Source of the DNA: Bacteroidales bacterium UBA4772
GTDB lineage: Bacteria > Bacteroidota > Bacteroidia > Bacteroidales > VadinHA17
DNA: 49,021 nucleotides
Assembly (NCBI GenBank): GCA_002403305.1
Contig: DHHM01000008.1
Coordinates: 105,946-154,966, forward strand
Direction of reading: 5' to 3'
Positions 35,230 to 42,442 of this stretch are shown piece after piece; position 1 is the first letter of the stretch; every line of letters begins with the position of its first letter. The notes below the pieces were generated by a model. The model was not told the origin of the DNA and did no database searches. It worked only from the letters and a program-made list of their open reading frames with translations. A program made the position numbers and the translations under genes.

Positions 35230-36257
35230 CTGCCGCCAAGATATCTTACCGTCTCCTCCACAGCGGCACGTGAATGTGAAATTGTATCGGTGATGTTCAT
35301 GGGTGCGGTGCATGTGCCGGCATAAAAGATACCCGCCACGCCGCTCAGGTTGCTTCCGTAATGATGATCGGCAGACTCGAGGAACCTGTTGATGCCGGTG
35401 TTCAGTCCTGACGCCTCAGCCAGCCTCGTCCCCGGCTTCGACATCTCCATGCCCACCATCAGCACCATCAGGTCGAGCTCCATCTTCAGCGGACGGCCCG
35501 CGAGGGTGTCTTCAACCTTGATAACCAGCCTGTTGTTGATGTTAACGGAGGCCTCGGAGACCTTCCCCCTGATGTAATTGACGTTATGTACCTCCTGCGA
35601 CTCACGGTAGAGCTCCTCATAATATGGGCCGAACATCCTCATATCCATGTAGAAACAGAAGACCTCACTTTCCGGGAGCAACTTACGCACCTCTATGGCC
35701 TGCTTGACGGCTGTGACGCAGCATACTTTCGAGCAATGGTTGTTGTTTACCTTCTCATCACGTGAGCCGACGCAGTGAATGAAGCCGATACGCGAGGGAG
35801 GGGAGCCGTCAGCCCTTGCTACCTTCTTCCTGTTGAACATATCCTCCAGATCAGCCGAGGTGATCACGTTGTCATATATCCCGTAACCGTACTCCTCCTT
35901 CCGGTGTGCATCAAAGAGGTCAAAACCGGTTGCTACTATGACGGCATCAGCCCTCTCCTGCTTGCCTCCGGAGAGATCTGCGATGACCTCATGGCCGTGA
36001 TGCCTGATCTTCTCCACGGTGGTCCTGGTGATTACGTTTATGTTCTCATGGGCAATCCTCTTCCTGAGGTACTTCCTAACCTCCTCTGCCGGCCGGCGGC
36101 CCGGGAAGAGGGCGTGCCACTGCAACAGGTGACCACCGGGGTCCTCGCCCTTTTCAACAAGGGTGACCCTGATACCCATCTCCGCCAGTGACCCCGCGGC
36201 TTCCATGCCTGCCACACCGCCCCCGGCTACGATTACATGCTTTCTCTTCTCCTTCAT
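35226..36257 (-). CDS. HdrA/QmoA-like FAD protein, short form
   Basis: A 343-residue flavoprotein. The N-terminal GGGVAGMEAA (12-21) is the FAD Rossmann loop, followed by VIVATGFD (107-113). The HdrA-specific cysteine group is present: HCVGSRD with C162, then C175 and C179-C180 (HCSKVCC). It ends with an FAD-binding IFYAGTC...ISHSRAA stretch. Methanogen HdrA is about 650 residues with extra ferredoxin domains; those are absent, so this resembles QmoA and the HdrA of sulfur-oxidiser Hdr-like complexes. It overlaps its neighbours by 4 bases on each side. Role: electron bifurcation is unlikely without extra domains; electron relay between HdrB/C and the membrane is more likely (inference). Confidence 0.85.
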   Translation of the reverse strand: MKEKRKHVIVAGGGVAGMEAAGSLAEMGIRVTLVEKGEDPGGHLLQWHALFPGRRPAEEVRKYLRKRIAHENINVITRTTVEKIRHHGHEVIADLSGGKQERADAVIVATGFDLFDAHRKEEYGYGIYDNVITSADLEDMFNRKKVARADGSPPSRIGFIHCVGSRDEKVNNNHCSKVCCVTAVKQAIEVRKLLPESEVFCFYMDMRMFGPYYEELYRESQEVHNVNYIRGKVSEASVNINNRLVIKVEDTLAGRPLKMELDLMVLMVGMEMSKPGTRLAEASGLNTGINRFLESADHHYGSNLSGVAGIFYAGTCTAPMNITDTISHSRAAVEETVRYLGGR

Positions 36258-37315
36258 CCGTTGATAAGATTGGCAGGCTCGGGCAACCTGGTGCCGTCCT
36301 TGGCCAGGAAACGCCGTGCCGGATCAGCCTTGATACCCATCCTGGCAAGAAGAGGCAACGACTGCACATTGTGATACTGAAGTCCCATATCCCATGGATC
36401 ATAACCAAGCACCAGCCCGGCTACCTCTTCATAGGTCAGGACAGGTATGCCATGGCCGTCAGCACCGTATGTGATGCCGTCTATCTCTTTTATCGTGTAT
36501 TGCCAGCGGTCCATGAACATGGTGCATCCCGGACAGTTGGCCATGATTAGATCAGGCTGATACGGTTCCATCGACTCGAACTTCTTACGTGAGGCAAAGA
36601 GCGAATAACCCCTGTTGGCCTGCACCAGGTACTGCCTGAATCCAAAGCCGCAGCAGTGACGCCGCTCGGGATAGTCAATCACATCGCCGCCCCATGCCTC
36701 TATCATGCCTATCAGAACATGGGGGAATTCGGCCCCGCCGACACCGTACTTCGGAAACATCTTCGAATAGTGACACCCGATGTGCTCCACCACCTTCAGT
36801 GGCTTTCCCGTTTTGATGTCGACCAGGTTGTACTTTGCCTTGCGGGCTATCTCATCCCTGAATTTATAGATTATGTCACTGGTATGTGATATGGTCTCCG
36901 GCACCTCAAAGGTACGGCCTGTGGCTTTGTAAAGATCCTCACGGGTGCGGGCCAGCGTCTCAGGAAAGTGTTTCCAGGTCTCCAGTATCTCAGAGTAGAT
37001 GCCGAAGGAGGTGACGCAGGAAATAGCAATATGCCTGTACCCGGCCTCTGTTGCCAGTGCAAAATGACGTGCCACCACTGTCTGGATGGTCTCAAAGGGA
37101 ACCACGTCACCGTGATAACCAATCCCCGTGCAGGTGGTGTGACGCGGGTCCTCGAAGACATCCTTGCCAAGGTCGTCACGCAGTATCTTCAGGAAGACCT
37201 GCTCGGAGCCGGCAAAGAATGTCTGCCGTATGCACGACCTGACATAGAAGAAGTGATCATCGGGTATCTCCTTCTGGTACTCGGCCCAGATGCGCTTCTT
37301 ACCTTCCAGTTTCAT
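36254..37315 (-). CDS. HdrB-like CCG-domain protein with degenerate first CCG motif
   Basis: A 353-residue soluble protein of the HdrB type. The second CCG motif is intact: C181, C221-C222, C261/C264 (CPGC), enough for a noncubane 4Fe-4S cluster. The first is spaced correctly but incomplete: C28, then T61-C62 where CC is expected, then C100 with Ser 103 where CxxC is expected. In HdrB both motifs bind the disulfide substrate, so this protein may hold only one cluster. It overlaps HdrC-like by 17 bases and HdrA-like by 4, so the three are translated as a unit. Confidence 0.8.
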   Translation of the reverse strand: MKLEGKKRIWAEYQKEIPDDHFFYVRSCIRQTFFAGSEQVFLKILRDDLGKDVFEDPRHTTCTGIGYHGDVVPFETIQTVVARHFALATEAGYRHIAISCVTSFGIYSEILETWKHFPETLARTREDLYKATGRTFEVPETISHTSDIIYKFRDEIARKAKYNLVDIKTGKPLKVVEHIGCHYSKMFPKYGVGGAEFPHVLIGMIEAWGGDVIDYPERRHCCGFGFRQYLVQANRGYSLFASRKKFESMEPYQPDLIMANCPGCTMFMDRWQYTIKEIDGITYGADGHGIPVLTYEEVAGLVLGYDPWDMGLQYHNVQSLPLLARMGIKADPARRFLAKDGTRLPEPANLING

Positions 37316-38048
37316 AGATATCCCTCCTTACGTCTTCCGTTTCACACTGATGAGTGCCGTTGTCTGCCGACACCACATGCCTGAAGTATTCAAAGTCCCT
37401 GCCCTCTTTCTTAAACTCCATGCCCATCTCCCCGGCCTTCTGTTCCGAAGCCTCCTCAATGGCATCATAGAGATCCTGGCCGCCCGTCACCTCAAAGATG
37501 TTTCTAAGTTCGTCAAGCACATCATCGGCTATCCTGCGCGTGGGCCCCTCCTTGCCGTTGAGCTCACCTCCCAGCCGTGCCAGGGAGTCGTCGAGATGGT
37601 TATAGTAATGCTCCCATGCCGGACCCTGCTCAGGGTGTGTGGCCGGGTCAACGTCATAGGAGACTACACAATAGCCATGCTTGAGCACATTGTCGCCCAC
37701 CGTTCTCTTGATGGCAAACTGCTGTCTCCCCTTCTCGGAGTCGGTAAAGTAACCCAGCTCCTGCGACAGTTTGCGCAGCGCCATGATCACCATGCCGGGG
37801 GTATTACCCCTGGGACAGCGGGTCTTGCAGCTCATGCACTGACCGCAGTACCAGATGGTCTCACTCTTCAGCAACTCCCTGATAACTTCATTGTTGCGTG
37901 TCTGAACAAGGTCCACCACCCTGCGCGGGTCGTAGCTGTAATACTCGGCTGCCGGACAGATGCCGGTGCATATGCCGCAGTTCATGCATGCCTTCAGTCC
38001 CTCCTCGAAACGGACATCCTGCATAAGCCTTGAATAGAGATCTTCCAT
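37299..38048 (-). CDS. HdrC-like 4Fe-4S dicluster protein (first gene of the Hdr-like operon)
   Basis: A 249-residue soluble protein. Two clusters: C21/C24/C27/C31 (CMNCGICTGICP) and C68/C71/C74/C78 (CGQCMSCKTRCP), as in HdrC. The remaining 165 residues are a charged extension with no motif I recognise (about 90-249), longer than typical HdrC, which may bind the HdrB partner. A consensus -7 element lies 30 bases upstream. The operon runs C-B-A-C-membrane fusion, the same order as the sulfur-oxidiser shdrC1-B1-A-(hyp)-C2-B2 set apart from the missing hypothetical gene and the added membrane part. Confidence 0.83.
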   Translation of the reverse strand: MEDLYSRLMQDVRFEEGLKACMNCGICTGICPAAEYYSYDPRRVVDLVQTRNNEVIRELLKSETIWYCGQCMSCKTRCPRGNTPGMVIMALRKLSQELGYFTDSEKGRQQFAIKRTVGDNVLKHGYCVVSYDVDPATHPEQGPAWEHYYNHLDDSLARLGGELNGKEGPTRRIADDVLDELRNIFEVTGGQDLYDAIEEASEQKAGEMGMEFKKEGRDFEYFRHVVSADNGTHQCETEDVRRDIYETGR

Positions 38049-38077
38049 AATTCCGTAGTTGCCCTTTTTGGGAAGCT

Positions 38078-38085
38078 CAAAATTA
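38078..38085 (-). promoter_or_regulatory. -7 element for the Hdr-like operon
   Basis: On the minus strand this is TAATTTTG, an exact TAnnTTTG match, 29 bases before the first ATG at 38048. Confidence 0.5.
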
Positions 38086-38177
38086 ACAAGGACTTCTGAG
38101 GGCCGGAGCGGGCTTTTAGCCTATTTTTCCATTGGTATTTATACTTATGGATGAGGGAATAGAGTGCCGAGCGTTAA

Positions 38178-38200
38178 GTCCCGACCTGGTGGGTCGGGAC
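38178..38200. repeat. Hairpin repeat GTCCCGACC/GGTCGGGAC
   Basis: Perfect 9-base inverted repeat (38178-38186 and 38192-38200) with a 5-base loop. The arms match the palindrome within the GH18 gene at 20862-20885. It has no T-tract, so it is more like a dispersed repeat than a terminator. Confidence 0.65.
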
Positions 38201-38206
38201 AGCAAA

Positions 38207-38282
38207 GGAGCCAGATTGCAGGGAGGGCTGTAGTGGGCCGATCCGTCAGCCGATGGAGAAGGAGCCAGATTGCAGGGAGGGC
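38207..38282. repeat. Direct repeat pair of 22 bases
   Basis: The word ggagccagattgcagggagg plus gc occurs at 38207-38228 and exactly again at 38261-38282, 54 bases apart. Confidence 0.7.
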
Positions 38283-38297
38283 AGCAGGCAGTAGTGG

Positions 38298-38325
38298 GAT
38301 TTGCGATTTTCGATTTGCGATTTTC
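38298..38325. repeat. Two 14-base tandem repeats
   Basis: gatttgcgattttc is present twice without spacing (38298-38311, 38312-38325) and followed by a partial gatt. The 373-base gap 38049-38421 contains these repeats and no gene. Confidence 0.7.
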
Positions 38326-38375
38326 GATTAGGCCGCGACCGTCGACTGCTTCCAGCCGCCGAAGCCCTCTTCGAG

Positions 38376-38397
38376 CTCCGTAGCTTAAGCGAAGGAG
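38376..38397. repeat. Imperfect palindrome in the Hdr/GH5 gap
   Basis: The 22-base sequence beginning CTCCGTAGCTTAAGC pairs with itself at its ends (CTCC/GGAG) and centre (GCTTAAGC). Its make-up suggests a dispersed palindromic element like the one at 38178. Confidence 0.5.
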
Positions 38398-38421
38398 ATG
38401 GCGAAGGTGGCCGACTGGCAA

Positions 38422-39624
38422 CTACCAGTCAAACAACGCGTTCAGCACTCCGTAGTTGACATCGCAGTTCTCAATCCGTACATTTTCAGTGAGTTGCATC
38501 AGCGTACGGTGTGCTTCATCAGGTGCTGGTGCCGGGCCGGCGTCCTTCCAGTAATCGATGATCTGCTGGTAACCGTCAGGCATGGTGACATTCATGATGC
38601 CGCTTTCGGAACCGAGCTTCTTGAGCGTCCACCACGCCCATCCTATGCTGTCAGTCTCAAAAAGCTCCACAGCAGACCGGTACCATTCGTTATTGTTCTC
38701 GCCTGATTCGCCCATCCAGAGAGGCACATTGTTTTCATCCCTGAGATCAAGATACTTCTGAATGGTTTCAACAGTTGTGGGGTTCCAGTACTTGTGGAAG
38801 CTGTAGACCATATTGTCATCCCATGGAGGCGTCAGTCCCCGGAAATCGGTGGCAAAATGATTGCCTTCGATGAAGATGATATGGTTGGTGTCAACGGCCC
38901 GGATAACCGCAGTGATTTCGACAAAGAGCCTGCGCAGCTCGCTGTTATCCTCAAGAGGATAATTCGTTTCATTTATAAGGTCATAGCCGCCAATCCATGG
39001 TTCATCCCTGTACCTCTCTGCCAGCTTGCCCCAGAGGGCGATAGTCTTTTTCCGGTTCAGCTCACTCTCCCACAGCTTTGCTTTAGTGGTGTCGACATCG
39101 GCGATGGGAATGTCATTTCCCTGCCCTCCCGGTGCCGCATGGAGGTCAAGAATAAGATATATTTCATTTGCCGCGCACCAGCTTAACAGTGAATCGGTCA
39201 TCACAAACCCCTTCTCCAGCCAGCTGTTCTCCCCTGCCATAGGTTCCTCCTCAACCGGCGGGGTGAATAGGTTATAGTGCATGGCTAGCCTTACCGAGTT
39301 AAAACCCCATGCCTTAAGCGAGTCGATATCCCTGCGTGTGACCATATTGGCCAGCCATGCATCGTAAAACTCGCTGCATCTCTCCTCTCCCGTCAGGGCG
39401 GCTATCCTGTTCTTTATATCATACTGGGCGCGAGCCACCCCTGAGAGCTTAAGCATGTAAGGTTCCTGCAGCATCCAGCCTCCCAGACCAATCCCCCTCA
39501 ATAAAACAAAATCACCTTCTCCGTTGACAATGTGCCTGCCATCCGTCTGGAGAAAGCCTTCTGATGCGGGCCTGCATGAGACCATCATGCTGACCACTGC
39601 CAAAAAAACAACGACTTTTTTCAT
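38422..39624 (-). CDS. GH5-like glycoside hydrolase, predicted lipoprotein
   Basis: A 400-residue protein. The ATG at 39624 is preferred because it has an AGGAG ribosome site and starts a lipoprotein signal (MKKVVVFLAVVSMMVSC, lipid Cys 17). The catalytic domain shows GH5 (clan A) landmarks: LRGIGLGGWM, FNSVRLAMHY, the acid/base Asn-Glu in LINETN (Glu 219) and the nucleophile Glu in WMGESGEN (Glu 306), plus SFHKYWN. It probably cleaves a beta-glucan or beta-mannan at the cell surface; specificity cannot be read. Divergent from the GH172 gene; an isolated gene after the repeat region. Confidence 0.85.
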   Translation of the reverse strand: MKKVVVFLAVVSMMVSCRPASEGFLQTDGRHIVNGEGDFVLLRGIGLGGWMLQEPYMLKLSGVARAQYDIKNRIAALTGEERCSEFYDAWLANMVTRRDIDSLKAWGFNSVRLAMHYNLFTPPVEEEPMAGENSWLEKGFVMTDSLLSWCAANEIYLILDLHAAPGGQGNDIPIADVDTTKAKLWESELNRKKTIALWGKLAERYRDEPWIGGYDLINETNYPLEDNSELRRLFVEITAVIRAVDTNHIIFIEGNHFATDFRGLTPPWDDNMVYSFHKYWNPTTVETIQKYLDLRDENNVPLWMGESGENNNEWYRSAVELFETDSIGWAWWTLKKLGSESGIMNVTMPDGYQQIIDYWKDAGPAPAPDEAHRTLMQLTENVRIENCDVNYGVLNALFDW

Positions 39625-39794
39625 ATCTCCTGCTTTTATTACAGATTGCAATTTAAATATTTTGCCCGAAAGAGTAACTTTAGTCCCAAAGCTTGTTCAG
39701 TATAACTTGCATGAGCGGTAACTCACAAAAGAAAATGATTGTCCTTCTTCATGTAAGTTCCATTAGACCAATGAATTACAAACAAAATAACCGA

Positions 39795-41393
39795 ATGAAA
39801 AAGAGAGTACCGTTAATCGTGATGGCGGCCGGGATCTTTTGCCTGCTTGCAACTGCCTCATGCAGAAATGACGAGGTAATAACCTTCAGGTCGCTGCTGA
39901 AGGAGATGGCTGACCCGGAGGCCATAACCCGGTTCCCCGATCCGGGCTACCGTCTGGTGCAGTTCAGCTCCTATGACAGGCTCAGCATCCACCCTGACAG
40001 CGCCGGGTGGTTTGCAAACAATGATTATACGCAGTTTATCAGGGAGGAGGCAACTGACGGCCGGCGCGAGTATGTCATGCTTGAGGCAGAGGGTCCGGGT
40101 GCAGTAGTCCGGTGGTGGATGACCTTCGGCAACGCCAACGCCCTGAACTCATATATCAGGGTCTATATCGACGGCCGGAACGATCCTGTCATTGAAGGTA
40201 TGGCCCCGGCCCTGCTGGGTGAGGGCCTGCTGGCACCTTATCCGCTGAGTAGCTCCGTCTCGCCCCTGACTGAACCGCAGCGCCGGGGGTACAACCTCTA
40301 TCTTCCCATCCCCTTCTCTGAAAAATGCATTATCACCCTGGAAAATGATTCCATAATCATTACTCCTGAAAGACGCTTGCCTTCAATATATTACAATATT
40401 GGCACGAGACTGTACGAGGAGGGCATAAGAGTAGAGTCAGCCAGGAGTGAAACCTTCATATCAGATACCCTTGCAATAGCCGAATGTATATCATACCTGC
40501 TCTCCGGTGACGGGGACAGGAACGGTGTTAATGATGAGATGAAGAGATCCGCCGAAGGTGTCTTTGCTGCAGGTGAGGAATGTTCCGTCACTATCGCCGG
40601 GCAGGACCTTGCGGTCAGCAGCTTCACACTGTCGCTCTCCGCCGTTGATACGGCAGCGGCACTCAAAGGAGCAGTAATCCGTCTTTCCTTCGACGGCCGC
40701 ATAACGGCTGAGGTGCCTGCCGGAGACTTCTTCGGCACAGGTTACACGTACAACAGCTACCGGACCCTCTTCACAGCCACAGATCCCGGAGGCACATTAA
40801 GCTCCTACCGGCTCATGCCCTTCCGCGACAGCTGCACTGTAAGCATCTTCAACGGAACCCCGGACAGTATCGGCATCAGCGCGGAAGTAACACTGACACC
40901 CTACAGGTGGGATGAATCCTCAATGCACTTCGGGGCATCGTGGAGGGAGTATCCAAATTTTGAGACTGCAGGGGCACTGCGCACCGGGGGCACAGGACTG
41001 CACCCGGATGTTAACATCGCGGAGCTAAGTGGCAGGGGCGTTTATGCCGGTGATGCAATCACAATGTTCAACACAGCCGACGCCTGGTGGGGCGAAGGCG
41101 ATGAGAAGATCTATGTCGACGGCGAGATGTTCCCCTCATCGTTCGGAACAGGTACCGAGGACTATTTCGGCTATGCCTGGTGCCGGCCGGAGCATTTTGA
41201 TCACCCGCTCATTGCACAGCCAGCAGGATACGGAAACTTTCATCCCGGCATGAGTGTCAACATGCGTTACCGAATTTTGGATGCAATACCGTTCAGCGTA
41301 TCACTGAAAGCCGACCTCGAAATGTGGCACTGGGTGAAGACCACTGTCAACTTCTCGCTGACTTCATTCTATTACCTCGCGCCGCAACTGTAA
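39795..41393 (+). CDS. DUF2961/GH172 family protein, predicted lipoprotein
   Basis: A 532-residue protein from the ATG at 39795, which gives a lipoprotein signal (KKRVPLIVMAAGIFCLLATASC); upstream in-frame Mets would spoil it. DUF2961 is now CAZy GH172, which includes difructose-anhydride and D-arabinofuranoside-acting enzymes. Visible family features are GPGAVVRWWMTFG, YNLYLPIPFSEKCIITLEN and the GTGTEDYFGYAW block with the likely catalytic Glu 455. The family usually works as an oligomer of double jelly rolls. A near -7 element (TAACTTTA, 39675-39682) lies 113 bases upstream. Together with the divergent GH5 it may form a small glycan-use pair, but no SusC/SusD genes are present. Confidence 0.82.
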   Translation: MKKRVPLIVMAAGIFCLLATASCRNDEVITFRSLLKEMADPEAITRFPDPGYRLVQFSSYDRLSIHPDSAGWFANNDYTQFIREEATDGRREYVMLEAEGPGAVVRWWMTFGNANALNSYIRVYIDGRNDPVIEGMAPALLGEGLLAPYPLSSSVSPLTEPQRRGYNLYLPIPFSEKCIITLENDSIIITPERRLPSIYYNIGTRLYEEGIRVESARSETFISDTLAIAECISYLLSGDGDRNGVNDEMKRSAEGVFAAGEECSVTIAGQDLAVSSFTLSLSAVDTAAALKGAVIRLSFDGRITAEVPAGDFFGTGYTYNSYRTLFTATDPGGTLSSYRLMPFRDSCTVSIFNGTPDSIGISAEVTLTPYRWDESSMHFGASWREYPNFETAGALRTGGTGLHPDVNIAELSGRGVYAGDAITMFNTADAWWGEGDEKIYVDGEMFPSSFGTGTEDYFGYAWCRPEHFDHPLIAQPAGYGNFHPGMSVNMRYRILDAIPFSVSLKADLEMWHWVKTTVNFSLTSFYYLAPQL

Positions 41394-41451
41394 AGGTTTT
41401 GTAACCGGCAGGCAAAGAGTTGCGGGCCCTTCCGGTCAGGGCTGCCGGGCA

Positions 41452-41559
41452 TCAAGGCGTGCCCTTCCAGCTATTGCCGCCGTCAACAGTCTTATAAAGC
41501 CCTCTCTCCTCATTCGGCGTCCACTCGTGACCGGGGTATGCGACATAAACAATATCAGT
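41452..41559 (-). pseudogene. Decayed fragment of an Asp-box (BNR/VPS10/sialidase-like) repeat protein
   Basis: On the minus strand an in-frame stretch reads TDIVYVAYPGHEWTPNEERG, then LYKTVDGGNSWKGTP and a TGA stop (41452-41454). TVDGGNSW is a textbook Asp-box (S/T-x-D-x-G-x-S/T-W), and the preceding VYVA..PGHEW.. context is what surrounds such boxes in beta-propeller proteins. A stop occurs a few codons upstream and there is no start or signal, so this is a remnant of about 36 codons, not a gene. Confidence 0.5.
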
Positions 41560-41583
41560 GTGTAATAAGTTTAATTGTATCAC

Positions 41584-42432
41584 TCATCTGGCAGCTTCGC
41601 ATACCGATGCATATCTCCATGCCTTCATGAAGAGCCTGATGAAAACCATAATCTGGGATAAGATGAAGAATAGAAATATCATACCTCCCTTTTCAGGCAC
41701 CGAGCTTGTCAGATACCAGAAAGAGAGGAAAATGAATATGGCGTTGAATATCAGTATCAGCAATACGGTTCCGTACGAGAGCCAGAACCTCTCCTTCAGT
41801 GCCCGGAAGCCTGCGCCCATCGCCCTGAAAGCCCTGTCGGAGCCTGTGGCAGCTATCCACCTGCGTGAGGCGTCAGCCACGAAGAGCCACAGAGGCAGTC
41901 CGAGAATCCAGATGAAGTAAAGAAATGCCATACTTCCTCCCTCGGGCATTGAACCCTTTGACAGTGCCATTCTTGCAGCTGCAGGTATGCCCAGCACAAC
42001 AAATGTGTACCCGGCAATGATAAGCAGGGTTAACAGGTTGATCTTCAGAAATGGAAGAAAATTGCGTGCCGATTCTTTGATGAATGCCGTCATCTTCAGT
42101 CCTCCCCATGCCGTGGCGTAGGATGCGAACAGTCCGCCCGCAAAAAAAGTGTAGAGCAGGAACCCTGCGAGAAGAAGCAAAAGCCCTCCTGTGCCTGCGG
42201 CGCTTAACAGGTAGAGGAAAGGTTTGCCGACATCACCCAGCAGTCCGGCATCGAAGCCGTCAGTGAGTCGCATAACAGCCATGCTGTTCCCGAAAACGGC
42301 ATTAAGCATCACTCTCAGGGGAAATGACACGAACAGGATCATTATCAGTGAAACGACCCAGATCACCAGCAACTGCTTATACGACAGTGCCGCATCAGCG
42401 GCTCCCTTTTTCAAAACTCTTACCAAAGCCAT
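41584..42432 (-). CDS. Polytopic membrane protein of unknown function
   Basis: A 282-residue protein with six or seven strongly hydrophobic segments (roughly 24-46, 72-110 as two, 130-155, 168-188, 215-240, 245-268). No catalytic motif seen; the general look resembles DUF-type membrane proteins related to YesL/DUF975-like families but I cannot assign one. It starts 10 bases after the M1 peptidase stop, so it is the second gene of a two-gene operon. Confidence 0.6.
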   Translation of the reverse strand: MALVRVLKKGAADAALSYKQLLVIWVVSLIMILFVSFPLRVMLNAVFGNSMAVMRLTDGFDAGLLGDVGKPFLYLLSAAGTGGLLLLLAGFLLYTFFAGGLFASYATAWGGLKMTAFIKESARNFLPFLKINLLTLLIIAGYTFVVLGIPAAARMALSKGSMPEGGSMAFLYFIWILGLPLWLFVADASRRWIAATGSDRAFRAMGAGFRALKERFWLSYGTVLLILIFNAIFIFLSFWYLTSSVPEKGGMIFLFFILSQIMVFIRLFMKAWRYASVCEAAR

Positions 42433-42442
42433 CTCACTTAAT

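Noticed and set aside
32982..38048. Methanogen-type heterodisulfide reductase or electron-bifurcating complex
   Set aside because: HdrA lacks the extra ferredoxin domains and there is no MvhD-like or hydrogenase gene next to it.
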